Positions 34,740 to 43,447 are shown, counted from the stretch's first letter. The stretch: 50,104 nt of DNA from an uncultured Metabacillus sp. (GCF_947503125.1 NZ_CANNCR010000030.1:1-50104); one strand, 5' to 3'. Notes: a model not told the origin generated them from the letters alone. A program made the numbers and translations.

Positions 34740-36062
34740 ACCACTATTAATTTATTTATTTTTGTATTATTAATTGCTTTAACTGCCTTTTTCGTAGCCA
34801 CAGAGTTTGCGATCGTAAAGGTAAGAGCATCAAAAATTGATCAGCTGATTGCAGAAGGGAAAAAAGGAGCAGTTTCAGCAAAAAAAGTTGTTACCCACTT
34901 AGATGAATATTTATCTGCTTGTCAGCTCGGAATAACGGTTACAGCACTAGGAATTGGGTGGGTTGGAGAATCGACATTTGAAATCCTATTACATCCTGTT
35001 TTTAGTTATTTTAATGTCGATGAATCATTGTCACATATTCTCATTTTAGTTATTGCTTTTGTTCTTGCAACATTCTTGCATGTTGTAGTGGGGGAGCTTG
35101 CTCCTAAAACAGTTGCAATTCAAAAAGCAGAGACGATAGCACTTCTGACGGCAAAGCCAATTATTTGGTTCTACCGCATTTTGTACCCATTCATTTGGTT
35201 CCTAAATGGATCTGCCCGTGTATTAGTTGGGTTCTTCGGGCTTAAGCCGGCATCAGAGCACGAGTTGGCGCACTCTGAGGAAGAACTTCGCATCTTGTTA
35301 TCAGAAAGTTACAAGAGCGGAGAAATCAATAAAAATGAGCTAAAGTATGTAAACAATATCTTTGAATTTGATGAGAGAATTGCCAAGGAAATTATGGTTC
35401 CGCGTACCGAGATTGTGACGATATCAATTGATAATACTTATGATGATATTGTAAAAATAATTAAGAATGAACGATATACCAGATATCCGATTGTAGACGG
35501 GGATAAGGACAATATTATAGGCTTTCTTAATATTAAAGAGTTTTTAACTTCAAAGGTTATGGCGGGAACTAGTACGAAAGCATTTAACATTGATTCGTTT
35601 ATCAACCCTGTTATTCAAGTTATTGAAACGATCCCTATTCATGATTTATTAGTAAAAATGCAAAAAGAACGAACACATTTAGCTATTTTGATTGATGAAT
35701 ATGGCGGTACCTCAGGGTTAGTTACTGTTGAAGATATTCTTGAAGAAATCGTTGGCGAAATAAGAGATGAATTCGATGAGGATGAAATCCCTGAAATACG
35801 TAAATTAAGTGATCAGCATTTTATTTTAGATGGCAAATTACTCATTGATGATGTTAACAACTTGCTAGATACGCATTTATCTGATGAGGGTATTGATACA
35901 ATCGGAGGCTGGTTTCTTACGCAAAACTTTGATGCAACGGTTGGGGCAGAAGTTGAGAAAGATGGATATCTATTCAGAGTGCATGAAAGTGACGGACACC
36001 ATATCCTCTATTTGGAAGTGTTAAAAACAAAACCACAAAATGTCGTTTACCTGCAGAACTAA
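34737..36062 (+). CDS. mpfA: CNNM/CorC-family magnesium efflux-type transporter (MpfA/YhdP-like)
   Basis: This 441-residue protein has an N-terminal DUF21 membrane domain (about 1-190, several helices, with the conserved [14 protein letters not shown]), a CBS pair (about 210-345, [10 protein letters not shown] and [30 protein letters not shown]) and a C-terminal CorC_HlyC domain. The layout and size match B. subtilis MpfA (YhdP), needed for Mg2+ efflux and magnesium resistance. Older annotations call these hemolysins. The start is TTG 34737, with an unusual hairpin between ribosome binding site and start. It follows the MerR gene by 78 bases. Other CNNM paralogues occur in Bacillus, so the exact orthologue is not certain. 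Confidence 0.87.
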   Translation: MTTINLFIFVLLIALTAFFVATEFAIVKVRASKIDQLIAEGKKGAVSAKKVVTHLDEYLSACQLGITVTALGIGWVGESTFEILLHPVFSYFNVDESLSHILILVIAFVLATFLHVVVGELAPKTVAIQKAETIALLTAKPIIWFYRILYPFIWFLNGSARVLVGFFGLKPASEHELAHSEEELRILLSESYKSGEINKNELKYVNNIFEFDERIAKEIMVPRTEIVTISIDNTYDDIVKIIKNERYTRYPIVDGDKDNIIGFLNIKEFLTSKVMAGTSTKAFNIDSFINPVIQVIETIPIHDLLVKMQKERTHLAILIDEYGGTSGLVTVEDILEEIVGEIRDEFDEDEIPEIRKLSDQHFILDGKLLIDDVNNLLDTHLSDEGIDTIGGWFLTQNFDATVGAEVEKDGYLFRVHESDGHHILYLEVLKTKPQNVVYLQN

Positions 36063-36118
36063 CAGTGCAAGCTTTTTAACTGCATATTTTTCAAAAAAGT
36101 AATAACACTTGTCCAAAA

Positions 36119-36160
36119 AATGCGAACCCTTCAAATTATGTTGAAGGGTTCGCATTTCTT
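36119..36160. terminator. Bidirectional terminator
   Basis: A perfect 16-bp stem (36119-36134 and 36141-36156) has A-run and T-rich flanks and lies between convergent units. Confidence 0.92.
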
Positions 36161-36183
36161 ATATCACAATAAATCTATAAGAT

Positions 36184-36735
36184 TTAAGCTTGTTTTTCCA
36201 TTGCTTCTTTTGCTTTCAAAAATTCCTCTTCCACCTCAAGAGAATATGTTTTGTCTTGATGCGGTTTATTTTTAGATAAGTAATCAAGAGCACTTGCTTT
36301 AGCCTCTAAGTGTAAAACCTTATCTTCCATTCTAGCAAAACCATTTACAATGCTTTCAGATTGGGAAGAAAACAATGTGTTTTTCACTCTGTAGCTTGTC
36401 TGGGCTGTTGTAGCTCTTGAGAGAAGCATTGTTTTGCGATTTTGCAAATCAGCATATGTTTCCTTTAATTTTACAACCTGAGCTTTTAATTGATTTGTTT
36501 GATCTTTTATTCCTTCAAGCTGTTCCTCAAGTGCTTGTAGCTTTTTTTCTTGCTCAAGACGATCTTGGATAGCCATTTTTGCCATTTCATCATTCTTCTT
36601 TTCCAGAGCTAGTTGCTGCTGTCTTTTGCGGTCCTGAATGGTCTGTTTGACCTGACGAATATACCCTTCATGCTTTTGTTCAAAATAAAGCTGATTTCCT
36701 AAGGCAGATTGTGCTTTTGCTTTTTGCGGTTTACA
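36184..36735 (-). pseudogene. PspA/IM30 (LiaH-like) family gene, 5'-truncated
   Basis: The minus-strand frame is open from about 36735 and encodes the linker and central coiled coil of a LiaH/PspA-type protein (AKAQSALGNQ, then long Glu/Lys/Gln heptads, IQDRLEQEKKLQALEEQ). The N-terminal amphipathic helices, about 40 residues, are lost, replaced by a response-regulator fragment that stops at 36731-36733. An internal ATG at 36585 could in theory start a 133-residue piece, but without a good ribosome binding site. PspA-family proteins form rings that protect the membrane. This copy is probably dead; it seems to be the product of a deletion that fused two genes of a cell-envelope stress locus. 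Confidence 0.75.
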
Positions 36736-36967
36736 TTAAAATAGCTCCGCCATAGCCTTCTTTTCTTAAACGCTGGCAAATCTCAACTCCGTCACCATGT
36801 GGCATCATCCAATCCATAATGATTACATCATAAAAAGAGGCTGTTGCATAATCATAAGCATCCTCGGCAGTTTGAACCCATTCTACTTGATACTTTGCCT
36901 TTTTCTCAAGCATATATGTAACAAGCTCGCCAAGCTTTACATCATCTTCGGCTAATAAAATATTCAT
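36731..36967 (-). pseudogene. OmpR-type response regulator, 3'-truncated
   Basis: Only the first 78 residues remain: the receiver domain start MNILLAEDDVKLGELVTYML, the phospho-acceptor Asp in VIIMDWMMPHGDGVE, and RLRKEGYGGAILM, then TAA. Where LTA and the rest of the receiver and the DNA-binding domain should follow, the sequence changes to the PspA-like fragment. A good GGGAGA site precedes ATG 36967, so the 5' end of the gene is natural. A partner histidine kinase is not present. The remnant of a PspA-like gene on the same strand suggests an ancestral stress-response locus. The stub cannot bind DNA. Confidence 0.85.
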
Positions 36968-37278
36968 CTTGTCTATCTCCCTCCACTAAACTAAAGCTAT
37001 GCTTATCCTATTATTTAAAGTGAAAAATCGGAGAAAAAAATGAGTGCTGGATTTTTTGCATACAAAGTAACTCTATGATTATAAGGAGACGGAGTGGGCT
37101 GATAATAATGAATAAAAAGTTTACCCTGAATTTTGGAAGATTAGTAGAATGCTTTGTTGCATAGAAACTATAGTATGAGACAATTAATGCTGATAAAAAT
37201 AAAGAACTATGTAGCGAATTTGTGCTGATGGAAGATAAACACTATCACTAAATTCAATGTCCAAAAAGGGATGAAAAA
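36968..37278. other. Intergenic region without a recognisable gene
   Basis: About 310 AT-rich bases lie between divergent genes. A frame of 18 codons at about 37109-37164 is too short and resembles nothing. I saw no terminator or operator. Confidence 0.5.
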
Positions 37279-38058
37279 ATGATAGAAAAGATGATTGAAG
37301 CTTTAGATCTCGCGTATATATCGTCATTTTCAAAAAAGGTAGAAACAATCTGGGGCTATCTTTTTTATAATGTAGACCAGCCAGATTATTATGATGCGAA
37401 CCATGCCTATATTTCCTCTTATGATCAAAATCATGAGGAGATCATAGATGAAGTTGTGAACTTTTATCAGGGGAAAGGACTTATACCAAGATTTTATCTA
37501 TCCCAATATGAAGAGCATTCCGATTTTGTTAAGGCTCTTAAACAAAGAGGCTTTGGTTTTGAAGAGTTCGAATGTCCAATTCAACTCATGAAATTAAAGG
37601 TAGATGTGAAAAGGGATTCCAAGGTAACGATTGAAAAAGTAACAGAGGAAAATAAGCAGGATGCCATTCACATTGAATGCCAAATAAAAGAACTTGGCGG
37701 AGCAATCCGAAAAAAAGCTTTTGAGGAAGAATTTGCTCATGAAGCGTATACACATTATGTATTAAAATATGATGGAGTTCCTTGCTCAACAGCATGTATC
37801 TTTATGCATGAACAGGATGCAAGATTAGAAAGCGTGGCAACTTTGGAAGCGTATCGTGGTAAAGGGCTGATCGGCCAGCTGATCCATTATATCCAGGAGG
37901 AAGTATCAAACATGCATGTGGAACGCTTTTGGGTCATGCCAATTGACGAGACAGTGGAAAAGGTGTATAAGAAATCTGGCTTTGAAACGATTAAAACAGT
38001 AAAAACCGGCCATGCATTTTTAGGAGGAAGAAGTATCGAGGAAATCCGCAATAGTTAA
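37279..38058 (+). CDS. GNAT family N-acetyltransferase (two-part)
   Basis: In this 259-residue protein the C-terminal 145 residues form a GNAT domain with the acetyl-CoA loop YRGKGLIGQLIHYI near residue 195 and the last strand KVYKKSGFETIK. The N-terminal 110 residues look like a degenerate second GNAT-like half (FVKALKQRGFGFEEFEC). Substrate unknown. AAAGGGATG precedes ATG 37279. It lies upstream of the MutS2-like gene but is separated from it by a promoter and a terminator-rich leader. Confidence 0.85.
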   Translation: MIEKMIEALDLAYISSFSKKVETIWGYLFYNVDQPDYYDANHAYISSYDQNHEEIIDEVVNFYQGKGLIPRFYLSQYEEHSDFVKALKQRGFGFEEFECPIQLMKLKVDVKRDSKVTIEKVTEENKQDAIHIECQIKELGGAIRKKAFEEEFAHEAYTHYVLKYDGVPCSTACIFMHEQDARLESVATLEAYRGKGLIGQLIHYIQEEVSNMHVERFWVMPIDETVEKVYKKSGFETIKTVKTGHAFLGGRSIEEIRNS

Positions 38059-38072
38059 AAGGATTCCTTATA

Positions 38073-38102
38073 TTGACAGTGTGATCCATTATCTGTTATT
38101 TT
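38073..38102 (+). promoter_or_regulatory. Promoter of the MutS2-like transcript
   Basis: The perfect -35 TTGACA at 38073-38078 and TATTTT at 38097-38102 (18-base spacer) suggest transcription from about 38109. That leaves a leader of about 335 bases before the MutS2-like start codon. Confidence 0.6.
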
Positions 38103-38133
38103 ATAGGTAACAAAATTTTAGGAGATGTGTTTT

Positions 38134-38157
38134 GTGAGGGTTTCTGTTCTTAACTAA
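38134..38157 (+). CDS. Putative 7-residue leader peptide (MRVSVLN)
   Basis: GTG 38134 lies 9 bases after GGAG (38121-38124) and reads seven codons to TAA 38155-38157. The last codons overlap the left arm of an inverted repeat whose partner is about 90 bases downstream. A short peptide overlapping a regulatory stem, ahead of terminators, is the layout of translation attenuators. An ATG at 38125 in the same frame is too close to the Shine-Dalgarno sequence. Translation is unproven. Confidence 0.4.
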   Translation: MRVSVLN

Positions 38158-38252
38158 TCGAAGTAAATACTTCAACTGCATGACTAGCTTGGAAAAACTT
38201 TTACAATCGTAAAGGTTTATTTAGCTATGTATCTGCAGAAAGTTAAGAACAA
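38145..38252 (+). promoter_or_regulatory. Leader inverted repeat overlapping the small open frame
   Basis: TGTTCTTAACT at 38145-38155 is perfectly complementary to AGTTAAGAACA at 38242-38252 (11 bp). Between them are two smaller hairpins: GAAGTA/TACTTC near 38160-38173 and CTTTTAC/GTAAAGG near 38198-38215. A ribosome held on the small frame would block the long-range pairing. Confidence 0.55.
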
Positions 38253-38302
38253 AACGGTCATCATACACAATTTGCAATCTCTTGCATAACGCCCGTAGAC
38301 AG

Positions 38303-38330
38303 CCGTGCTTTGTTTAAGCATGGTTTTTGT
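38303..38330 (+). terminator. Leader terminator 1
   Basis: CCGTGCTT (38303-38310) pairs with AAGCATGG (38316-38323, one wobble), followed by TTTTTG. It is upstream of the MutS2-like gene and downstream of its promoter. Confidence 0.7.
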
Positions 38331-38380
38331 TTGTATTGGGTGATAGCTTTATTAGGCGAAGTCTGCTTAATAATAGGGAT

Positions 38381-38420
38381 AAAAAGGTGATGAACAACCA
38401 ACTGTTCATCACCTTTTTTT
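38381..38420 (+). terminator. Leader terminator 2 (candidate attenuator)
   Basis: A perfect 16-bp stem (38381-38396 and 38403-38418, loop ACCAAC) ends in a run of seven T residues. It lies between the promoter and the ribosome binding site TGGAGG at 38431-38436, so most transcripts should stop here unless it is overcome. Confidence 0.9.
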
Positions 38421-38444
38421 ATTTTATTAATGGAGGTTTAAACA

Positions 38445-40331
38445 TTGAACAAAACAGCAATGGAACGTTTAGAATTTACCAAAGTAACAGCATTGCTTAG
38501 TGACTATGCAATGAGTGAGACGGCGAAAAGAAGAGCTGTTCAGCTTGAGCCGATTCATGATGAGAAAAAAATTAGGCGCTGGCTTAATGAAACAACGGAG
38601 GCATGTAAAATTATCGAAAAATCCTCGAGCATACCTGTTCATTCCCTTCATGGGGTTGAACAAATGATTACCATGGTGGATAAAGGATATATTCTCACAC
38701 CAGAGCAATTTGGATTTTTAGGCGCTTTCTTAGATAGCGTGAAGAAAATTAAACGCTTTATGGTGAAACAGGAATATATTGCACCAACGATCAGCTCCTA
38801 TGCTTATTCTCTTTATGAGCTTTCAGATTTGGCAGATGAAATTGCACGATCCATTCGAAACAATACAGTGGATGACTATGCGAGCAGAGCTTTAACGAAA
38901 ATTAGAAGTAAGATCGCATCAACAGAAGAAAAGATAAAAGCAAAGCTTGCACAAATAATGAAAAATTCAGCTTCTTACCTGCAAGAGCAAGTAGTCATTG
39001 TTAGAAATGGCCGATATGTTGTCCCAGTGAAAAGTGAATGCAAACGGAAATTTTCCGGAACCATTTTAGACCAGTCCTCAAGCGGGCAAACCGTTTATAT
39101 GGAGCCTAAAGATTTAAATAAGCTGCAGGATGAACTAACGTTTTTAAAAGTGGAGGAAGAGCTTGAGGTTCAAAAAATTCTTGGTCAATTAACTGAAATG
39201 ACAGCGATGTATAAACAGGAGCTTCAGATCAATATTGAAGGAATGGTGTCCTATGATTTTATTTTTGCAAAGGCAAAGCTAAGCAGATCGATGCAGGGAA
39301 ATGAAGTCCAGCTGCAACCTGATGAAGGGCTGCAGCTCATCCAAGCAAAACATCCCTTATTAGGTGTGAATGCAGTGCCATTAACGGTGGAATTAGGGAA
39401 AGAGTACATGGCACTAGTGATAACCGGACCAAATACAGGCGGTAAGACGGTTACGATTAAAACGGTAGGATTATTAGCAATGATGGTCCAATCAGGTCTC
39501 CATATTCCTGCCGATTCGAATAGCAGCTTTTGCATTTTTAAAGATATTTTTGTTGATATTGGTGACCAGCAAAGTATTGAGCATTCCCTAAGTACTTTTT
39601 CTTCCCATATTCGGAATGTGATTGATATCCTGCAAAAATCCCGGAAGGATACGCTGATTATCCTTGATGAAATAGGTTCAGGAACAGATCCTCAGGAAGG
39701 AATGGGGCTGGCAATTTCAATCTTAGAGGCATTATACCGATCAGGGGCCATGTTTATTGCTACCACGCATTATAGTGAACTAAAGGATTTCGCAGAAAAA
39801 GCAAATGGATTTCAAAATGGCTCAATGGACTTTGATATTGAAACACTTCAGCCTCTCTATAAGCTGATTATCGGCAAGGGTGGAGAGAGCCAGGCATTTA
39901 CAATTGCACAAAAATTAGGGATGTCTTTGGAGATTATCAAGAGAGCAAAAGAAATCACCCATCAACAGCCTCGTAGTGAACGTGTGATACTGAAAAATGT
40001 CGTTCCATACGAGAAAAATCAAAAGCAGAAAGCTCAAGAAAAGAAACAAATGACAACCTATCAAGCTGGTGATGTAGTATGGATTTCACATCTTCAAACA
40101 AAGGGAATCGTTGCATCGGGTGCAAACTCGAGAGGAGAGCTTGAACTTTTAGTGAAAAATCAAAAAATGATGGTCAATCATAAACGAGTTCAGCCATTTA
40201 TTGAAGCGGAAGACTTGTATCCTGACAATTATGATCTTGATCAAGTCTTTGATTCTAAGGAAGTGCGCAAGAAAAAGAAAGTGATGGGCAGAAAGCATGT
40301 TGAAGGTCTAAAGATTGATCATGAGGAGTAG
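38445..40331 (+). CDS. MutS2 family ATPase lacking the lever coiled coil and Smr domain
   Basis: This 628-residue protein has the MutS2 clamp/core region (1-290) and an ABC-type ATPase domain with Walker A TGPNTGGKTVT at 327-337, Walker B TLIILDEIGSGTDP near 403-416 and ATTHYSELKDFA. A short KOW-like beta domain (about 540-595, AGDVVWISHLQTKG) and a basic tail follow. Canonical MutS2 is about 785 residues, with a long charged coiled coil after the ATPase and a C-terminal Smr nuclease domain. Here only a short linker is left and Smr is absent. Full-length MutS2 in B. subtilis binds collided ribosomes and splits them. A paralogue without the nuclease, under a terminator leader, suggests inducible ribosome rescue or antibiotic tolerance (inference). 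The start is TTG 38445 after TGGAGG. Confidence 0.88.
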   Translation: MNKTAMERLEFTKVTALLSDYAMSETAKRRAVQLEPIHDEKKIRRWLNETTEACKIIEKSSSIPVHSLHGVEQMITMVDKGYILTPEQFGFLGAFLDSVKKIKRFMVKQEYIAPTISSYAYSLYELSDLADEIARSIRNNTVDDYASRALTKIRSKIASTEEKIKAKLAQIMKNSASYLQEQVVIVRNGRYVVPVKSECKRKFSGTILDQSSSGQTVYMEPKDLNKLQDELTFLKVEEELEVQKILGQLTEMTAMYKQELQINIEGMVSYDFIFAKAKLSRSMQGNEVQLQPDEGLQLIQAKHPLLGVNAVPLTVELGKEYMALVITGPNTGGKTVTIKTVGLLAMMVQSGLHIPADSNSSFCIFKDIFVDIGDQQSIEHSLSTFSSHIRNVIDILQKSRKDTLIILDEIGSGTDPQEGMGLAISILEALYRSGAMFIATTHYSELKDFAEKANGFQNGSMDFDIETLQPLYKLIIGKGGESQAFTIAQKLGMSLEIIKRAKEITHQQPRSERVILKNVVPYEKNQKQKAQEKKQMTTYQAGDVVWISHLQTKGIVASGANSRGELELLVKNQKMMVNHKRVQPFIEAEDLYPDNYDLDQVFDSKEVRKKKKVMGRKHVEGLKIDHEE

Positions 40332-40387
40332 AAAGGGGAGTTTTTCCCCTTTTTAAAAAGGTAAGAAATGATAAAATTTCAACCTAG

Positions 40388-40486
40388 TTTTTGTGTCTAG
40401 GCACTCATGAATTGAAGGCAAAGAACGCCTTCTATTCATGAGCGTCTTATTTGCCCTAGGCTGAGCAAGGCGCTAACGCTTTTCTT
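40388..40486 (+). repeat. Interspersed repeat, copy R4 (short form)
   Basis: It runs from TTTTTGTGTCTAGGC to GCAAGGCGCTAACGCTTTTC. The central hairpin has outer arms CTCATGAAT (40404-40412) and ATTCATGAG (40434-40442) and an inner stem GAAGGC/GCCTTC around AAAGAAC. It lacks the CAGGACGTG module of R1 and R2. Confidence 0.8.
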
Positions 40487-40492
40487 ATTTAA

Positions 40493-40512
40493 TTTGTGAA
40501 AAACTTCACAAA
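40493..40512. promoter_or_regulatory. Rex operator 1
   Basis: TTTGTGAAAAACTTCACAAA matches the redox repressor Rex site (TTGTGAA, short spacer, TTCACAA). It lies just upstream of the -35 element. Confidence 0.88.
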
Positions 40513-40517
40513 AAGTA

Positions 40518-40546
40518 TTGCCTTTTTCATAAAGGCGGAATATAAT
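40518..40546 (+). promoter_or_regulatory. Promoter of the NADH oxidase gene
   Basis: The -35 TTGCCT (40518-40523) and perfect -10 TATAAT (40541-40546) are exactly 17 bases apart. Rex boxes lie on both sides. Confidence 0.85.
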
Positions 40547-40559
40547 AAAATCATAAACA

Positions 40560-40577
40560 TTGTGAAACATTTCACAA
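40560..40577. promoter_or_regulatory. Rex operator 2
   Basis: TTGTGAAACATTTCACAA is a full consensus Rex box just after the expected transcription start. Confidence 0.92.
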
Positions 40578-40581
40578 TTAT

Positions 40582-40600
40582 ATGTGAAAAACTTCACAAA
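40582..40600. promoter_or_regulatory. Rex operator 3
   Basis: TGTGAAAAACTTCACA (40583-40598) is a third Rex box with the same core as operator 1. It lies between operator 2 and the ribosome binding site. Confidence 0.88.
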
Positions 40601-40623
40601 CTTATTTTTAGGAGGAAATTAAT

Positions 40624-41952
40624 ATGAAAATTGCTGTTATTGGATGTACACATGCAGGAACTGCAGCTATTTCAAATATGATAAAACTATACCCAAATGC
40701 AATTATAAATGTTTATGAAAAAAACGATAATATCTCTTTCTTATCTTGCGGAATTGCCTTACATGTCAGCGGTGTTGTAAAGGATGCAAATGGCTTGTTC
40801 TATTGTACACCAGAGGAGCTTACTCAGCTTGGTGTGAATATGTTTATGCAGCATGAAGTCCTTGATGTAAATATTGAAGGGAAAACACTTGTCGCTCGAA
40901 ATCTTCAGACAAATGAAACGATAAATGATACATTTGATAAATTAGTGATTGCAACTGGATCTTGGCCAATAATTCCTAAGATTGAAGGAATCAATCAAGA
41001 GAATGTCCTCCTTTGCAAAAACTTCCAACATGCAACGACCATTATTGAAAAAGCAAAGGATGCGGAAAAGATTGTTGTTGTTGGAGCAGGCTATATTGGT
41101 ATCGAGTTAGTAGAAGCGTTTGAAATGAGCGGGAAACAGGTAACGCTTATTGATGGGGAAAACCGCATTTTGAGCAAATATTTAGATGAGTCTTTTACTG
41201 ATATCATTGAAGAGGATTTCCGCAATCGTGATATCCGCTTAGCATTAGGTGAAACGGTTACTCGTTTTGTTGGAAAAAATGAAACAGTTGCAGCCGTTGA
41301 AACAACAAAAGGAACGTATGAGGCGGATCTTGTCATCCTATGCATCGGTTTCCAGCCAAATACGCAGCTATTTAAAGGGCAAATCGACATGCTTGAAAAT
41401 GGCGCAATCAAAGTCGATGAATATATGCGCACAAGCAATGAGGATGTGTTTGCAGCTGGTGACAGCTGTGCCATCCGCTATAATCCAACAGGTGAGCATG
41501 CCTATATCCCGCTTGCAACAAACGCGGTGAGAATGGGAACATTGGTGGCAAAAAACCTGAAGAAGCCAATGATTAAATATATGGGGACACAAGGAACATC
41601 AGGGATCAAAATCTTTGATCAAAATATTGCAACAACTGGTTTAACAGAAATGATGGCACGTCGTATGGGTATGAATGTGAAAAGTATCACAATCTTAGAG
41701 CATGACCGCCCAGAGTTTATGCCAACCTATGAAGATATTATGTTAAAGGTAGTCTATGAAGAAGAGACAAAACGAATTGTCGGGGCACAGGTGATGTCTA
41801 AAGTTGATGTTACACAATCTATTAATACATTATCTGTTTGCATCCAAAACAACATGACAACAGATGAGCTAGGATTTGTCGATTTCTTCTTCCAGCCGCA
41901 TTATAATAAGCCGTGGAATTTCTTAAATCAGGCTGGATTACAAGCACTCTAA
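40624..41952 (+). CDS. nox: FAD-dependent NADH oxidase (water-forming type) / CoA-disulfide reductase family
   Basis: This 442-residue pyridine nucleotide-disulfide oxidoreductase has a single redox-active Cys42 in FLSCGIAL. The FAD GxGxxG-like motif is at the N-terminus (KIAVIGCTHAGTAA), the NADH motif in VVVGAGYIGIELVEAF, and the second FAD motif in EDVFAAGDSC. The single Cys and length match Nox enzymes that reduce O2 to water with NADH through a Cys sulfenic acid, as well as CoA-disulfide reductases. Three Rex boxes, which sense NADH/NAD+, favour NADH oxidase for redox balance when NADH is high. AGGAGG precedes ATG 40624. It is monocistronic, with a terminator at 41964. Confidence 0.9.
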   Translation: MKIAVIGCTHAGTAAISNMIKLYPNAIINVYEKNDNISFLSCGIALHVSGVVKDANGLFYCTPEELTQLGVNMFMQHEVLDVNIEGKTLVARNLQTNETINDTFDKLVIATGSWPIIPKIEGINQENVLLCKNFQHATTIIEKAKDAEKIVVVGAGYIGIELVEAFEMSGKQVTLIDGENRILSKYLDESFTDIIEEDFRNRDIRLALGETVTRFVGKNETVAAVETTKGTYEADLVILCIGFQPNTQLFKGQIDMLENGAIKVDEYMRTSNEDVFAAGDSCAIRYNPTGEHAYIPLATNAVRMGTLVAKNLKKPMIKYMGTQGTSGIKIFDQNIATTGLTEMMARRMGMNVKSITILEHDRPEFMPTYEDIMLKVVYEEETKRIVGAQVMSKVDVTQSINTLSVCIQNNMTTDELGFVDFFFQPHYNKPWNFLNQAGLQAL

Positions 41953-41963
41953 GCTTACTTAGG

Positions 41964-41996
41964 AGGCTGGCTCAATAGAATGAGCCAGCCTTTTCC
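41964..41996 (+). terminator. Terminator of nox
   Basis: AGGCTGGCTCA (41964-41974) pairs perfectly with TGAGCCAGCCT (41981-41991), followed by TTTCC. Confidence 0.92.
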
Positions 41997-42060
41997 TTTT
42001 AAAAAAATAAAAATAGCCATAATATAGATGTGTGACATCATTTTTCGGAGGTGGTTGAGG

Positions 42061-43446
42061 ATGAATTTTCGTATTGAAAAAGACACAATGGGTGAGATTC
42101 AAGTACCAGCTGATAAGTATTGGGGAGCTCAAACACAACGCAGCAAGCAAAACTTTAAAATTGGCGGAGAAAAAATGCCAAGTGAGGTTATCATTGGTTT
42201 CGCAATTTTAAAAAGAAGTGCGGCAAAGGTAAATGATTCACTAGGAAAGCTACATAATGAAAAGGCACAAGCGATTATAAAGGCTTGTGATGAAATCATT
42301 GATGGCAAATTAACTGAGCATTTTCCGCTTGTTGTATGGCAAACGGGAAGCGGAACACAAAGCAATATGAATGTAAATGAAGTGATTGCAAGAAGAGGCA
42401 ATGAAATTCTTAAGGAAAAAGGGATCGATGCCGTTATCCATCCAAATGATGATGTAAATATGAGCCAAAGCTCAAATGATACATTTCCAACTGCGATGCA
42501 TATTGCGGGTGTGATGGCAGTAGAAACGAATTTGCTTCCAGCGATTGAGAAGCTATCAGCAACGTTAGAAGAAAAAGTGAAGCAATTTAAGGATATCGTA
42601 AAAATCGGACGTACCCACTTGCAGGATGCTACACCTTTAACCTTAGGTCAGGAAATTAGCGGTTGGGTTCATATGCTTATGCAAACTAAGGAAATGATCC
42701 AGCAAGCAACATCATATATGGAAAATTTGGCTATAGGCGGTACTGCAGTAGGGACGGGAATTAATGCTCATCCTGAATTTGGTGATCGAGTAGCAAAGGA
42801 AATCAGTGAGTATACCAAGAAAACATTTCGCTCTTCAGCAAATAAATTTCATGCGTTAACAAGCCATGATGAAACTGTTTATGCACATGGCGCGTTAAAA
42901 GCATTAGCGGCAAATTTAATGAAAATAGCCAATGACGTTCGCTGGCTGGCAAGTGGCCCTAGATGCGGAATCGGAGAAATTACCATTCCTGAAAATGAAC
43001 CGGGAAGCTCGATCATGCCAGGAAAAGTAAACCCGACGCAAAGTGAGGCCATGACGATGGTTGCTGTTCAAGTAATGGGAAATGATGCGGCCATCGGTTT
43101 TGCAGCAAGTCAGGGAAACTTTGAATTAAATGTGTTTAAGCCGGTAATCATTTATAATTTCCTGCAGTCTGTTCAGTTGCTTTCTGATGCAATTATTTCC
43201 TTCCATGACAATTGTGCTGTTGGAATTGAAGCAAATCTGCCAGTTATTCAACGTTACCTTAATGACTCTTTAATGCTCGTGACTGCACTAAATCCTCATA
43301 TAGGATATGAAAATGCGGCTAAGATTGCAAAGCTTGCCCATAAAGAAGGGATTACGTTAAAAGAAGCAGCCGTTCAACTGAACCTGCTAACAGAGGAACA
43401 GTTTGATCAATATGTAAAACCTGAAGAAATGACTTATCCAAAATGA
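42061..43446 (+). CDS. fumC: Class II fumarate hydratase
   Basis: This is a 461-residue homotetrameric fumarase that interconverts fumarate and malate in the TCA cycle. It starts at ATG 42061 after CGGAGGTGG; an earlier in-frame start at 42028 has no site. The signature [13 protein letters not shown] near residues 318-330 is intact, as are the [14 protein letters not shown] substrate loop and [16 protein letters not shown]. Length matches B. subtilis CitG (462). It stands alone between nox and the convergent cssRS genes. Confidence 0.97.
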   Translation: MNFRIEKDTMGEIQVPADKYWGAQTQRSKQNFKIGGEKMPSEVIIGFAILKRSAAKVNDSLGKLHNEKAQAIIKACDEIIDGKLTEHFPLVVWQTGSGTQSNMNVNEVIARRGNEILKEKGIDAVIHPNDDVNMSQSSNDTFPTAMHIAGVMAVETNLLPAIEKLSATLEEKVKQFKDIVKIGRTHLQDATPLTLGQEISGWVHMLMQTKEMIQQATSYMENLAIGGTAVGTGINAHPEFGDRVAKEISEYTKKTFRSSANKFHALTSHDETVYAHGALKALAANLMKIANDVRWLASGPRCGIGEITIPENEPGSSIMPGKVNPTQSEAMTMVAVQVMGNDAAIGFAASQGNFELNVFKPVIIYNFLQSVQLLSDAIISFHDNCAVGIEANLPVIQRYLNDSLMLVTALNPHIGYENAAKIAKLAHKEGITLKEAAVQLNLLTEEQFDQYVKPEEMTYPK

Positions 43447-43447
43447 A

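Noticed and set aside
38381-38444. T-box or known riboswitch in the MutS2-like leader
   Set aside because: No T-box AGGGUGGNACCGCG sequence and no riboswitch core that I recognise; only the small frame and terminators remain.
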